Below are positions 11,256 to 22,927 of a stretch of 64,000 nt of DNA, in pieces (within the stretch, counting starts at the first letter, position 1; each line of letters opens with the position of its first letter). Made by a program: the position numbers and the translations under genes. The notes beneath the pieces were generated by a model. That model made no database searches. It had not been told where the DNA came from and saw only the letters and a program-made list of their open reading frames with translations. The stretch lies in contig CAMQYZ010000004.1 of the NCBI GenBank assembly GCA_947039505.1, positions 62,001-126,000 of the forward strand, written 5' to 3'. The stretch comes from an uncultured Mycoplasma sp. GTDB taxonomy: Bacteria; Bacillota_I; Bacilli_A; Mycoplasmatales; Metamycoplasmataceae.

Positions 11256-12254
11256 CTATTTAAAGAGTATAAGTTTTTTGTTTTCTTGATATTTTCTACC
11301 TTCTTTAGCAAGTTTAATTCCATCCAATAAAACAGCATCGCAACTAAATCCAATATTAATTTTCAAAATAGACTCGCCAACCCCGTACGAATCAACTGGC
11401 GCTTTATTTTTTTCAAAATCAGCTATTTTTTGTGCATTAAAGCCTGAAGAAACGATTATTTTCACATGTTTGCCTTTGTTTTTATCTAAAGCTTCTCTTA
11501 ATCTTTTAACTTGTTCAACATTTACACCATATTGTGGTGTTTCATTGGCAAACATTTTATCAACCATATTAATCGAAGTATCAATCCTTACACCTGATAA
11601 TTTTTTACCAAGCTCATTTAAAACCAATAAAGAATCTGAAATTACATCATTATTAAAATCAACTAAAGCAATAAATTCCTGCTCCTTAGGAAATGTTTCA
11701 ACATAGGCCTTCATAACAGAAACTAAATCACCACCAAAATGTTGAATCAAAATATGAGGAATTGAACCAAAAATAACCTCTTCTTTACCTTGAGCTCCTA
11801 TATAAGTTGAATGCCCTATTATTCCCGAATCTTCAACAGCTTTACCATCTACTCCTTGATTTAAGTAATGATCGCCACGATCACCCATATAAACAACATT
11901 CTTTTTACCAGCAGCTTTAATACATCTGTAAGCGTTTGTTGCAATAGATGTTGATCTAGCCAAAATTCCATCTATAACACCTTCATAAATTCCAAAATCT
12001 CTATAATGACCAGTTAATTGCAAAACAGGTTCTAAATTACTAATTAATGTCTTATCTTTTAAATATTTAATTTCATACTTTGAAGTGTTAGTATATTTTT
12101 TTAATAATGCCAAAACTTCTTTCATTCCAGATAATAAAACATCATCATTTCTTTGAAAAAATTGCACAGTAACAATACTATTTGGTTTATATTTTTTTAT
12201 TATTGCATCAGCGATAAAAAAATATTGAGCTATATATTTTTTAATTTCCATCAT
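11256..12254 (-). CDS. pncB: Nicotinate phosphoribosyltransferase
   Basis: The enzyme joins nicotinate to phosphoribosyl pyrophosphate to give nicotinate mononucleotide, the entry step of NAD salvage from nicotinic acid. The 332-residue product shows the family features ARSTSIATNAYRC, GDRGDHYLNQGVDG, a central GHSTYIGAQ and the C-terminal phosphate-binding region SSGFNAQKI and YGVGESI. The start is a double ATG after CTAAGGATTT. It is shorter than the E. coli enzyme, as usual for mollicute and archaeal-type members. The window also encodes a PnuC transporter, so NAD may be made from more than one precursor. Confidence 0.92.
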   Translation of the reverse strand: MMEIKKYIAQYFFIADAIIKKYKPNSIVTVQFFQRNDDVLLSGMKEVLALLKKYTNTSKYEIKYLKDKTLISNLEPVLQLTGHYRDFGIYEGVIDGILARSTSIATNAYRCIKAAGKKNVVYMGDRGDHYLNQGVDGKAVEDSGIIGHSTYIGAQGKEEVIFGSIPHILIQHFGGDLVSVMKAYVETFPKEQEFIALVDFNNDVISDSLLVLNELGKKLSGVRIDTSINMVDKMFANETPQYGVNVEQVKRLREALDKNKGKHVKIIVSSGFNAQKIADFEKNKAPVDSYGVGESILKINIGFSCDAVLLDGIKLAKEGRKYQENKKLILFK

Positions 12255-12303
12255 AAATCCTTAGTTTATATTTATATTATTTTAACATTTATTAAAAAAT
12301 ATA

Positions 12304-12309
12304 TATAAT
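12304..12309 (+). promoter_or_regulatory. Promoter -10 box for leaderless lspA
   Basis: A perfect TATAAT ends seven bases before the lspA ATG. There is no Shine-Dalgarno sequence and no space for one, so transcription probably starts at or within a base or two of the A of ATG. Confidence 0.7.
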
Positions 12310-12316
12310 TTTAATT

Positions 12317-12904
12317 ATGGTTAAAAAATATTACGACTCATTCTTGAGCTACAACAAAAAACATTTCACAGAAAATAGAAAATCAATATTAATTAATCTT
12401 TCTATTTTTTTTGGATTAATACTTGCTTTGATATTAATAGATCAACTGACTAAAACATTTTTATTTGAGTGAAGAAGTGAACCTGATGAAAACGGCAAAT
12501 GACAAGGAGATTCAACAAATTCAAAAGATTATGTTTTATTCGGAATTAGATCTGTAGCTAATTATGGAGTCACAGTGTTTGGAGGACTTTTTCCAACTTG
12601 ACTATTACATGTTTTTAGTGTTTTCATATTTATAGTTTGTGCTTTGTTTGCACTTTATTCACATGATAAACTATTAATCTTTGCCATTGCTTTTACTTTT
12701 GCAGGAACTTTTGGTAATTTCCTAGATAGAGCAATGTTTGATGGCGCAGTAAAAGATATTATTTTCATCCCATGATTGCAAGGAGTTAATTTCTTTAGTG
12801 GAACTTTTAATTTTGCTGACATTTGATTATTTGTCGGTTCAATTACCGCCATAACATATATTATTGTTTTAATTGTTAGACATTACAAACATAATAAGTT
12901 TTAA
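12317..12904 (+). CDS. lspA: Lipoprotein signal peptidase (signal peptidase II)
   Basis: LspA cleaves the signal peptide from diacylated prolipoproteins at the membrane. The 195-residue protein has four membrane helices, and both catalytic aspartates are present in family motifs: GNFLDR (about residue 138) and FNFADIW (about residue 175). The substrate-binding asparagine region VANYGVTVFGG is also seen. TGA codons are read as Trp at five or more sites. The N-terminus carries an extra charged stretch of about 30 residues before the first helix. A TATAAT box seven bases before the ATG and no ribosome-binding site point to a leaderless mRNA. It is divergent from pncB. Confidence 0.93.
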
Positions 12905-12951
12905 TAAAACATTTTAAATTACAAATAAAAAAATATTATGAGCAAAAACAA

Positions 12952-12973
12952 AAAAAACACTTTTGTGTTTTTT
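12952..12973. terminator. Terminator between lspA and the convergent gene
   Basis: AAAAAACAC, loop TTTT, GTGTTTTTT: a 9-bp perfect hairpin with A and T tracts, able to end transcription from either side. Confidence 0.75.
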
Positions 12974-12991
12974 AGATTTATTTTAATTTAA

Positions 12992-14710
12992 TTAAATAAT
13001 AATTACACCACTAAATAATAGGATTATCACCACTAATACACCTAACATAACTAATGAAGAAATAGCTAATAATGTGTAAAGACTTTTTTTGCTTTTTGTT
13101 TTCTTCATTTTAGATTGTTTTGTTTTCTTCACTTCAGGAGAAGGTCTTTGTGGTTGAACTTTTGTTTGAGTTTTTGCTTCTTTAACTCTAACTTCTGAAT
13201 CATTATTATTGAATTTAAACTCTGAAGTTTCATTTGTTTTCGCTGTTGACAATGAATTTGTGTTTACTTGTGAATATTGAGAATAATCACCATATGGATA
13301 ACTTCCATTTGCCATAATAGGTTCATTTATAATAGGTTCTAAAACTCTGGTAACTTGTTGTTGTGGTTGTGGCTGTGGTTGATACACTGTTTTAACAACT
13401 TGTTGGATAACTGGTTGGATAACTGGTTGGATAATTGTTTCAGGACTCATACTTGGGTGAGAGTAACCATTACTCATTGTGTTTTGCATTGCATAAGGAT
13501 TAAAAATCATTGTACTTGTCCCTAGTGGGTTTATTTCTGTATTTAAAGTTTGGTTAGGAACAGCGGTGAATTCTACAGTTCCATAAGCTCTTTGCATATT
13601 TGGATTTTGACTAGCAGGAACTCAAACATCATTGTTTGTATTTCCGTTAAATTGATTTTTATTTGAATTCATATTGAATGCCCCATCTCTATTTCATGTA
13701 TAGAAGTTATTTTTTAATATTTTACCATTATTATTAAAGTAATTTTGAAAATTGTTATTTAAAAAATCTTGTTGATTTATTGGTTGTAACTTAAATTTAT
13801 AGTTTTCAAAATCATTTTGAAAGTTAAAGTCATTTAAATTAACCCCAAAATAATTTCAATCTGACATATAATCATTTTGATAATAATGGTTTGCATAATT
13901 TTCATTGTATTCATTATAATTATCTTCAACATAATCATCATCATAATAAAAATTATCTTGTGAATTCATATTTGTATAATTTGAAGAACCATAATTGTTA
14001 ATAAATTCATTAGTGTCTGTATGTCCAGAAAAATTATTTGTTTCTATTTCATTATATTCAATATTTTGAACTCCAGGTTTTAAAACAATGTCTTTTTCAT
14101 TGTATTCAATATTTTCCTTCTCTGGTTTTAAAACAATGTCTTGTTCATCAAATTTTTGATCCATATTTGTAGGAACAGATTTTTTGATTATATCTCTTAA
14201 TAATTCTGGAGAAGAAGAAGTTTCTTTTTTTTCTGGATTAGGATTAAATTTTTGAGTTTTTTCATCATATTCACTCATTATTTCTTCGGCCACATCATTA
14301 TCAAAAATTAAATATGAATTTTTATTTTTATTAATTCTGTCTATTCCTTTTTCAACAAATAAATCTTTACCAGTTTCAGAGTCAATTTGTAATGAGTGAA
14401 ATAAATTTCTTTTCAAAATTCTTGCTGAATTTTCTGAAATATTTGGAACAATACCAATAACATGTTTCAATTTATTATCAATTTTAGTTGTTTTAATGTA
14501 ACCATCAAAAGAATCTTTTAAATTTTCTTTTTTAGTTGCTTTAGAACTAGATTTTTGAAATCAAATAATTCCTATATTTTCTAAAGCAAGATAATAATTC
14601 AAACAATCTTCTCTACTTTTAAAATGAGCAATAGGTTTTTCATTCGCTTGCTTCAATTTCCATGAAAATGGCAAATTATTTCTATTATATAAACAATAAA
14701 ATTTCTTCAT
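12992..14710 (-). CDS. Large low-complexity, tail-anchored protein of unknown function
   Basis: A 572-residue protein is read through TGA codons at 13856 and elsewhere, after an AAGGAGAAT site. The first 95 residues form a compact N-terminal part (opens MKKFYCLYNRNNLPFSWKLK). The middle is acidic and Asn/Tyr-rich, with two imperfect copies of DIVLKPxxxNIEYNE. Next come long Asn/Gln/Phe stretches and a Pro/Gln-rich part, then a very basic patch (KKTKQSKMKKTKSKK) before one C-terminal membrane helix of about 25 residues ending in IIII. The topology suggests a tail-anchored protein with most of its mass in the cytoplasm. Its J-domain neighbour and the Pro/Gln/Asn richness recall attachment-organelle proteins of M. 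pneumoniae, but no homology is claimed. Confidence 0.8.
13402..13437. repeat. Three tandem 12-bp repeats inside a gene
   Basis: The unit GTTGGATAACTG occurs three times head to tail, the third copy with one change. On the coding strand it encodes repeats of IQPV. Gain or loss of a unit keeps the frame, so it could change protein length without breaking the gene. Confidence 0.9.
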
Positions 14711-14785
14711 AATTTATTCTCCTTGAATTTTAATTATAGCATTATATAAATTTTGAAAAAATATTTTTTTGAAAACCAAAAAAAC

Positions 14786-15655
14786 CTATCTAAAAAACAA
14801 TACATCAAAAATTACAAACAATAAAATAATCAAAAGAATTGAACTAAATATTCCTCCGCCTCTTTTTATTTTAACATTATTGCTATAGTGTGATTTTGCT
14901 TTAATATCAGCACCATCAAATATTTTTTCAAACTTTACCAATACATCAAACACATCACCAGAAACCAATAAAAAGTAATACATTTGATTTTCATTATCAA
15001 AAATATTTTCATCATTAATTAATTTAATCATTCAATTGTAACTAGCTTGAGAGTTGATATTTTTATCAGGGATACTAGCACTTATTTTTTGTAAAGATTT
15101 TTTCATTGATAAAATAGCTTGTCTTTTTTCATCATCGTTTTGTACCTCTTTATTCAAGGATTCTTTGATTTGCTTTATGAAATAATTAGAACAAAATGCC
15201 TTAAATATCTTAGAAGTAGTTTTATTTTTTAACATGTCAATAGTTCCTTTTCCACCAGATCAAAAAGAAAGTCAAAAATATGAATAAGCCGCGATTGTTT
15301 CTTGTTCTGTTTCAAAATTATTTTTTAAAAGATTGAAAAAATATAAATCTTCGTTTGAATTAGAAGAAAACATTGTGTGTAAAACATTGTAATTAATATC
15401 TGAAGATTGAGATGAATTTTCATAAGTTGAAGAAGAGTTATTAGAACCATTAATATGTTGATCATACTTTCTTCTAGAATCTTCATCTTTTAAAGTTTCA
15501 TAGGCTGTTGAAATTTCTTTAAACTTTTCTTCGGCATCTTTATCTTTGCAAACATCAGGATGATACATTTTTGCTTTTGCAAAATATGCTTTTTTAATTT
15601 CTAATTGAGTTGCATCATTTGTAACACCCAAAATTTTATAGTAATTTTTATTCAT
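14786..15655 (-). CDS. J-domain (DnaJ-like) membrane protein
   Basis: Residues 1-66 are a J domain with the HPD signature (YHPDV, about 32-36), which stimulates the ATPase of DnaK. The zinc-binding and C-terminal substrate domains of true DnaJ are missing. Instead there is a Ser/Asn-rich linker, a long alpha-helical middle part, and a C-terminal membrane helix (about 267-285, IFSSILLIILLFVIFDVLFF). The 289-residue frame joins three pieces through TGA-Trp codons. The low-complexity membrane protein follows 75 bases downstream on the same strand, so the two may be co-transcribed. It probably recruits DnaK to a membrane site. A TATAAT six bases before the ATG suggests a leaderless message. Confidence 0.85.
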
Positions 15656-15661
15656 AAAATA

Positions 15662-15667
15662 ATTATA
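15662..15667 (-). promoter_or_regulatory. Promoter -10 box for the leaderless J-domain gene
   Basis: On the minus strand TATAAT ends six bases before the ATG; no Shine-Dalgarno site is present. Confidence 0.65.
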
Positions 15668-15704
15668 AATTAATAAAATAAAAATTATGTAATAATGAAA
15701 ATAA

Positions 15705-15732
15705 AAAAAGATTGATATACATCAATCTTTTT
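15705..15732 (-). terminator. Terminator of the P-type ATPase gene
   Basis: A 12-bp perfect hairpin (AAAAAGATTGAT, loop of four, ATCAATCTTTTT) lies about 30 bases after the ATPase stop codon on the minus strand. Confidence 0.8.
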
Positions 15733-15763
15733 ATTTAAAAGTTAAAGATAATTTAATTTGCAA

Positions 15764-18748
15764 TTATTTATGCTTATTTCATGTTTTTTTAAAATAAGAT
15801 TTTTTATAAATTGGTTTTTGAATCAATTCAAATTTTGTAATATGTTCTGCAGCTTCTTTTGAAAAGAATTTTGTTTCAATGTATTTTTCCATTTCCAAAA
15901 TAAAAAAGGGTATTGTTCCTCCACATAAACCAATTAGGTAAATTGATCAATGAGCTAAATCAGTACTTTTCTTTCCTCCAAAAATTGTAGAAAGTTGTTG
16001 TTCTGTCACTATTGATAAATCTAATTTAAAATCAGGTCTTTCAGCAAATACATTTGAAAGTTGCGGAACCATAATTGCTAAAGTAATTATAATGAATGAA
16101 ATAAATGAAGCTAAGTATACTCATTTATTTTCTTCAAATTTAGTTTTAAAAATTGATATTGAAGAAGACATACTAATTGATTTCAAAACTCCGCCAATTG
16201 TAATTGTCATAAAGGCTGCTATAGAACCATAATAAAATCTTAAACCAGGAGCACCAATACTAATGGCAACATAAGCACCTAATCCATAACCTAGAATAGT
16301 CATGAATCCACTTATAATTCCTGAAAATAATATTTGAAATAATAATCTATCGGCAAGTAAAGATTCAAATTTTGATCTAGGTCTTTTATCCATTAAAGAC
16401 GACGTTGTTCTTTGTGTTCCTAGGGCGACGCCAGGGAGACTCTCTATAACAATATGGTTAAGTAATATTTGAATGGTTGTTAGTGTTGTTTGGAAACGAA
16501 TATTTTTATTTAAGTAATCAGCATCACTTTTGTCAAAGCTTATACCAGAGTAATCACCTGGCAATATTTTCCCTCAACCCATTGCTTCAAAAGCAACATA
16601 AAAAATAAACATTCCGACAACAATAGAAACAATACCAGCAATATTAGAACTTAAAAGAAATTTAACAATTCTTCTTATATTGTCATAAATACTTCTACCA
16701 GATTTAACTGATTCAACTATTGTTGCAAAATTATCATCTGTAAGAATCATATCAGCTGCACCTTTTGAAACATCAGTTCCTGTAATTCCCATAGCACAAC
16801 CAATGTCTGCAGCTTGAAGAGCAGGAGCATCATTTACTCCATCTCCAGTCATTGCAACAACTTGATCTCTTGATTGTCAAGCCTTAACTATTCTTATTTT
16901 ATTCTCAGGAGAAACTCTGGCAAATACAGAATAGTTTTCTATATTAGCATTTAGATATTCATCTGATAATTCATTTAATTCAACACCGGTAATTGCCAAA
17001 TCACTTTCTAATCTCATTATTCCTAAATTTTTAGCAATAGCTACTGCCGTGTTTAAGTGATCTCCAGTAATCATAACAGGCTTTATTCCCGCAGCAATAC
17101 ATTCTACAATGGATTGTTTAACTTCTTCACGTGGCGGATCAATCATTCCAATAAGTCCAATAAAAGTCAAATCTTTTTCAATAACATTAGGATTTAAATT
17201 CTCTAATTTTTTACCATCATAATTTTTAACTGCAACAGCTAAAACTCTTATCGCTTCATTACTTCAACTATCATTTATTTGTGACGCCATTTTGTCATCA
17301 AAGTTCTTACATCTTGAAAACAAAACATCAGGAGCGCCTTTTACAATAATCATTTTTTGATTGTCTATTTCATTAATAACAGTCATTAATTTACGATCAG
17401 AATCAAAAGGAATGTTTCCTACTCTTTTATTTTCCAAATTTCATTTTTCATTTGAAAAACCTCTATTTAAAGCCAAGTTGACGATCGCTATTTCTGTAGG
17501 ATCTCCTATTGATGGTTTTGTGCTTTCATCTTCACTAACAATACAATCGGTACATAAAGAAGCAATTTTTAATAAAAAATTTTGTTCTTCATTAAAAACC
17601 ACATTATTAACATCTTCAGAATCAGAATTATTTGTTCATAATTTTACAATAGTCATTTTGTTCATTGTTAAAGTTCCGGTTTTATCAGAACAAATAACTG
17701 CCGTTGAACCAAAAGTTTCAACAGCTGGAAATTTCTTGATAAGACCATTTTTTTCAGACATTCTCTTAACACCAATTGCTAATATAATATTTACAATAGC
17801 ATTTAGTCCTTCAGGTATTGCTGCCGCAGCCAAAGAAACCCCCAACAATAAAGAAGGTTGAAAAGCAGACATACCATTGACAATAACTCCTTCAATAACA
17901 AACAAAGAAAATAAAAAAGTACAAATTGTAATTGTTATTCCCATAATTCCTAAAATTAATCCTAATTTATGTAGTTTCAATTGTAAGGGGGTCATTCTTG
18001 ACGACTTAGAATTTAATAAAGAAGCTATTTTACCAATCTCTGTTTTATTACCTATTCCAGAAACTATTGAATAACCTCTACCATTTATTACATCAGTTCC
18101 AGAAAATAATTTATTAATTTGTTCTCCAATAGGAGAAGATTCATCTGTCAAGACATTTGCATCTTTTATTATTTCAGAAGATTCACCTGTCAAAACACCT
18201 TCAATACATTTTAAATTAACAGATGAGTAAAGGACAGAATCTGCAGAAACAGAATCTCCAGCTTCAACCAAAACAATGTCACCAATTACAATTTCACTTG
18301 AAGGAATCATAATTATTTTGCCGTTTCTTAAAACTTTGGCTTCTGAAGTAGTCATTTTTTTCAATTCAGATATGGCATTATTTGATTTATGTTCTTGAAT
18401 AGAACCAAATAAAGCATTAATTAAAACAATGAAGATTAAAACAAATGCTTGAATGTAGGTTATTAAAAGTCCTGGTTGGTTAGGGTCAACAACATTATTG
18501 TAAATTGAAAGACCTAAAGATAAACATCCAGAAAACAATAATAAAATAGGCATCAATTCAGTTAATTGACGAAGGAATAAAGAAATAAAACTTTTATTTT
18601 TAATTTCCTCCAAAACATTAGAACCAAATTTCTCTCTAGATCTAACAACCTCTTCATCCGTCAAACCAGTTTCTTTGTTTGTATTAATATAGTCTTTTAT
18701 GTCAATAGAATTATTTTCTATTTTGATTTTATCTTTTTTGAATTTCAT
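15764..18748 (-). CDS. Cation-transporting P-type ATPase (Ca2+ type, P2A/PMR1-like)
   Basis: The 994-residue pump joins four pieces through TGA-Trp codons. The phosphorylation site is [12 protein letters not shown]; the actuator loop is [10 protein letters not shown]; the hinge [16 protein letters not shown] is intact. Domain order is N-terminal cation ATPase domain, M1-M2, actuator, M3-M4, P and N domains, then six further helices. In M4 the ion-binding motif reads [10 protein letters not shown] where most calcium pumps have PEGLP. The likely role is calcium or manganese export. The start gives a normal N-terminus; the upstream AAGG is weak. The long C-terminal segment after M10 is basic. 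Confidence 0.9.
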
Positions 18749-18963
18749 GTATTTTTAACCTTAATTTAACTGTGAATTTATGTTTAAATAAAATTATATT
18801 ACTTTATAGTTATAAATATTATTAAATATCCAAAAATTAATAAAAATCACATATTTTATATAAATTGATAATATTAATTTTTTGTCTTTACACTAATTTT
18901 AAAAATGTTAATATTTTAATATAAAATATAAATAAATAAAAATGGAACGTTGAGGTAAATATA

Positions 18964-19791
18964 TTGAAATTAGGATCTCACATTTCTTTTAAAGCACCTA
19001 ATTATTTGGTAGGAGCAGTTGAGGAAGCAATTTCTTACAATGCCAATACATTAATGATTTATTTGGGTGCTCCACAAAATACTAGAAGAGCACCAATTGA
19101 AAAATATAAATATGATGAGTACAAAGAGAAATACTCTCATATAATAAAAAGCGAAGATATCATTGTTCATGCTCCATATATTGTTAATCCTTCTAATCCA
19201 GATAAAGCTGAGTTTGCAATTACTTTTTTATCAGATGAAATTAAGAGAATGAATTACATAGGAGCTAAATACCTAGTTCTTCATCCTGGAGCATCTTTAA
19301 AATTTGGAAAAGAAGTTGCAACCCAAACATTAATAAAGTCTTTAAATGAAATACTATCACAAACCAATGATGTTGAAATCATATTGGAAACTATGTCTGG
19401 AAAGGGAACTGAATTGGGTTCAACTCTTGAAGAATTAGAATATGTCATTAAAAAAATAAATAATCCTAGATTAGGAATTTGTTTAGACACATGTCATATT
19501 TGAGATTCAGGCTATGACATCAAAAATAATTTGAATGAATTTATTTTAAAATTAGAAAAAATGGATTTATTAAAATGAGTAAAGGTAATACATTTAAATG
19601 ATTCTAAAAATAATTTATCTTCACATAAAGATCGACACGAAAATATTGGTAAGGGTTTTATTGGTTTTAAAGCACTAAAAGAGTTTTTATATTCTCCTAA
19701 ATTTCAAGAAATACCAATGATTCTAGAAACTCCTTGAGTAAATGATGAACCTATTTACAAAGAAGAAATTGAAACGCTAAAAAAAGGCTAA
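18964..19791 (+). CDS. nfo: Endonuclease IV (AP endonuclease)
   Basis: Nfo cuts the DNA backbone 5' to abasic sites in base excision repair. The 275-residue protein has the family opening KLGSHISFK, and the zinc ligands appear in [26 protein letters not shown] and IHLNDSKN, with [12 protein letters not shown] near the end. The start is a TTG after a GAGGT site. A TGA-Trp lies within the DTCHIWDSG signature. It is divergent from the ATPase gene with 215 bp between them, and a hairpin terminator follows at 19812. Confidence 0.95.
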
Positions 19792-19811
19792 ATATATTTA
19801 AAAATAAAGAA

Positions 19812-19836
19812 AAAGAGTTGCATTTAACAACTCTTT
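19812..19836 (+). terminator. nfo terminator
   Basis: AAAGAGTTG, seven-base loop, CAACTCTTT: a 9-bp hairpin just after nfo and before the opposing tRNA gene. Confidence 0.65.
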
Positions 19837-19842
19837 AACATA

Positions 19843-19928
19843 TGGTGCCCGAAGAGGGACTCGAACCCTCACGAACTAATGCTCGGCAGATTTTGAGTCT
19901 GCTGTGTCTACCATTTCACCATTCGGGC
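19843..19928 (-). tRNA. tRNA-Leu (CAA)
   Basis: The cloverleaf has acceptor GCCCGAA pairing with TTCGGGC, a T-loop GGTTCGAGTCC, a long class II variable arm, and an anticodon stem GCAGA/TCTGC with loop CTCAAAA, giving anticodon CAA for the TTG codon. CCA is encoded. The gene stands alone between nfo and secG. Confidence 0.95.
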
Positions 19929-20098
19929 TAATATATATTAATTATAAATTAAAATCATAAGTTTTACCAATAATAATTAAAATTTTAACAAAAAAAATAT
20001 TAAAATAATTTTAATTACACATCTTTCTCTATTAATTTTAATTTATATTTCATTATTTAAATTTTGTTATATAATTTAAATGAAAAATAAAGGATTTT

Positions 20099-20347
20099 AT
20101 GATAGCTACAGTTTTAATGATTATATTATTATCAATATCTGTTTTTCTTATATTTATTGGTTTTTTAATGGCGCCTGATTCTAACTCATTTTCAGGAGCT
20201 TTAGTTGGTTCGTCAGATTTAGAATTATTCAATGTTTCAAAAGAAAAGGGTTACAAATTATTTCTTAAATGATCAATGATTATTAGTGGTATTTTATTAA
20301 TTATAATTGCAATTGTTGTAAGAATTTATGTGAACTTAGATGCTTAA
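20099..20347 (+). CDS. secG: Preprotein translocase subunit SecG
   Basis: SecG is the small third subunit of the SecYEG channel. The 82-residue product has two membrane helices (about 3-23 and 57-76) joined by a loop with SFSGALVGSSDLELF, which matches the family loop. An AAAGGA site lies before the ATG. The last eight bases overlap the start of rnr, an order common in Firmicutes and mollicutes (secG-rnr-smpB-ssrA). Confidence 0.85.
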
Positions 20348-22421
20348 TGTTGAAGATTTAAAAAATTTTATTGAAGAAAAAAAAGAAGTTACTTTTATTG
20401 ATATTGCAAAAACATTTAGAATTCCTATTAACCAAAATAAAGAATTAACTATATTCTTAAATTCATTAATAAAAGAAGGAATTATTGTACAGAATGCCAA
20501 AAAGAATTTTTTTGTTCCAATAATAATAGATAAAATTATTACTACAATTAAAATAAATCCTAAGGGATTTGGTTTTGTAGATGTGCCTGGTCATGATTCT
20601 GCTTTTATTCCTTCTAACAACACTCATGGAGCAATGGATGAGGATGAAGTTGAAGTAATCTTAATTAAAGACACCTTTAAAAAAGATTCATTAACAGGTA
20701 TTGTAGTTAAAATAATTAAAAGAAAAAATGATTTTCTTTTTGGAAGAATCAAGAAAAACGAAAGGGGATTTTTTGATTTTATTCCATTAAATACCAAATT
20801 AAATAATCGATTTCGTTTTACTAATAAAGAAATGCTAGAAGATGATACTTTTATAAAAGCAAAAATTCAAAATATAAACAATGATCACATTGTCTTAGAA
20901 GTAGTAAAAAATATTTCTAGCATTTATACACCTTACGCTGACATTAATCTTCTTTTAGAATCTATGGAAATTGACGACAAATTTAATCCCGAAGTTATAT
21001 CAGAATCTGAAAAAATTCCACAAACAATTGAAAATTATAAAGAATTTGATCGTATTGATCTTACAAATAAGTTGATTGTTACAATTGATGGAGAATCTAC
21101 AAAAGACTTTGATGATGCAATACATGTTGAAAAACTGAGTAATGGAAATTACAAATTAGGAGTTTACATTGCCGATGTTGCTTATTATGTTAAAGAAGGT
21201 AGCGCTATAGACAAACAAGCATTTTCAAGAGCTACTTCCATTTACTTAATAGACAAAGTAATCCCTATGTTGCCCGAAGTTTTATCAAACGGAATTTGTT
21301 CACTAAATCCGAATGTTGATCGTTTTGTTTTGGCATTGGAATTAGAAGTTGACACAAAAGGTGATGCAATCGAAAAAAAATTGTTCCCTGCTGTAATAAA
21401 TAGCAAACATCGTTTGACATATAACCAAGTAGCTGATTTTCGAAATGATAAAGAAATTATTAAAGATAGTAATCTATTAGTGATGTTGGAGCAATCTTAT
21501 GAACTTTCCAACATTCTTTCTAAAAAGAAAAAAAATGAAGGATATATTGATTTTGAAATCGAAGAACCTATCATTAAATTAGATGATAAGGGTCAAACAA
21601 AAAGTATTTCAATCAAAAAAAGAAAATCATCTGAAGTTCTAATAGAAAATTTTATGGTTTTTGCCAATGAAACAGTTTCGAAAATTGTAAGTGATTTAAA
21701 AATTCCTAGTATTTATAGAGTTCATGAATCACCAAGTATTGAAAAAATAACATTGTTACAAGAAATTGTAAACATTTTAAAAATTAATGTCAAAATACCA
21801 GTTTCAGGAAAACCTACTGATTTTTCTGCAGCCATTCATCAAATCAAAGATATTAGATTTGATGATTTAATTAAAATATCTTTATTAAGAACAATGCAAA
21901 AAGCAAAATATGATTCGAATAATATTGGTCATTTTGGTTTAGCATCTGAATATTATTCTCACTTTACTTCACCCATAAGAAGATATCCTGATTTAATTTT
22001 GCATAGAATTATATGAGAAGTGATTATCAAAAAAAATAAATCATACATTCAAGAAATAGGAAGTAAAATCGATTTGATTTGCAATCAATCATCCAAACAA
22101 GAAGAATTGGCTGTCTCTATTGAAAGAAAAATTTATGATGTTAAAAAAGCTGAATTTTACGAAAAGCAAATAGGCAACATAAAAACAGGAATGATAGTTT
22201 CAATTAAGAAATTTGGAATTTTTGTGGATTTTGATGACAAGGTTTGTGGATTTGTCCATGTCACAAATATTCCTTATGGACCTTACAATCTTTCTAATAA
22301 TGGTTTAAAACTATACAACGACAATAAAGAGTATACTGTGGGAGATATTATCTCAATAAAAATAACATCTGTTTCAAAATTAGAAGGTAAGGTAGATGGA
22401 GTAATTGCCATAACTCAATAA
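20340..22421 (+). CDS. rnr: Ribonuclease R
   Basis: RNase R is a processive 3'-5' exonuclease for structured RNA. It is the main exonuclease in mollicutes and partner of the tmRNA system. The 693-residue protein has N-terminal cold-shock domains (GFGFVDV near residue 78), the RNB catalytic core with TIDGESTKDFDDAIHVEK (the aspartates that bind metal), the later block HFTSPIRRYPDLILHR, and a C-terminal S1 domain (KKFGIFVDFDDKVCGFVHV). A TGA-Trp occurs just after the RNB block. Translation starts within the secG stop region. Confidence 0.96.
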
Positions 22422-22492
22422 ATTCTTTTTACACCAAGATAAACAAAGTGTGTATTATTTGTGATAAAATAAAAATGTTAAAATGAGTTGAA

Positions 22493-22921
22493 ATGTCTAA
22501 AGTTATAAGTAAAAATAAAATCGCTAATTTTGATTATGAAATAATTGAAAAATATGTTTGCGGAATGTCTTTGTTAGGTTGAGAAGTTAAATCTATTAGA
22601 GCCAATAATGTAAATTTAAAAAATTCTTTTTGTTCATTTTTAAAAAATGAGTTGTTTGTTTCAAATATGCATATTTCAAAATATATGTTAGTTGAAGGAG
22701 ATGAAACTCGAGCAAGAAAATTACTTTTACACAGAAGTGAATTAAACAAAATTTTAACAAAACAACAAAAATATAAATATTCAATCATTCCACTATCTTT
22801 ATTATGAGATAACGGAAATATAAAACTTGAAATCGGACTTGGAAAAGGAAGAAATAAATCAGATAAAAGATCTTATATAATTGAACGCGATGAAAAGAAA
22901 AGATTGAAAAGTATTTTATAA
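22493..22921 (+). CDS. smpB: SsrA-binding protein SmpB
   Basis: SmpB binds tmRNA and delivers it to stalled ribosomes. The 142-residue protein has the family core ISKNKIANFDYEIIEKY, GWEVKSIRANNVNLKNSF and the C-terminal KGRNKSDKR basic tail. The ATG used here gives the usual N-terminus; an in-frame ATG 18 bases upstream would add six residues and has a TAAAAT box just before it, so a leaderless start there is possible. The tmRNA gene begins six bases after the stop codon, so protein and RNA may share a transcript. Confidence 0.94.
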
Positions 22922-22927
22922 AAAAAT

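Noticed and set aside
11470..11706. Plus-strand open frame within nicotinate phosphoribosyltransferase
   Set aside because: A shadow of a well-conserved gene on the other strand.
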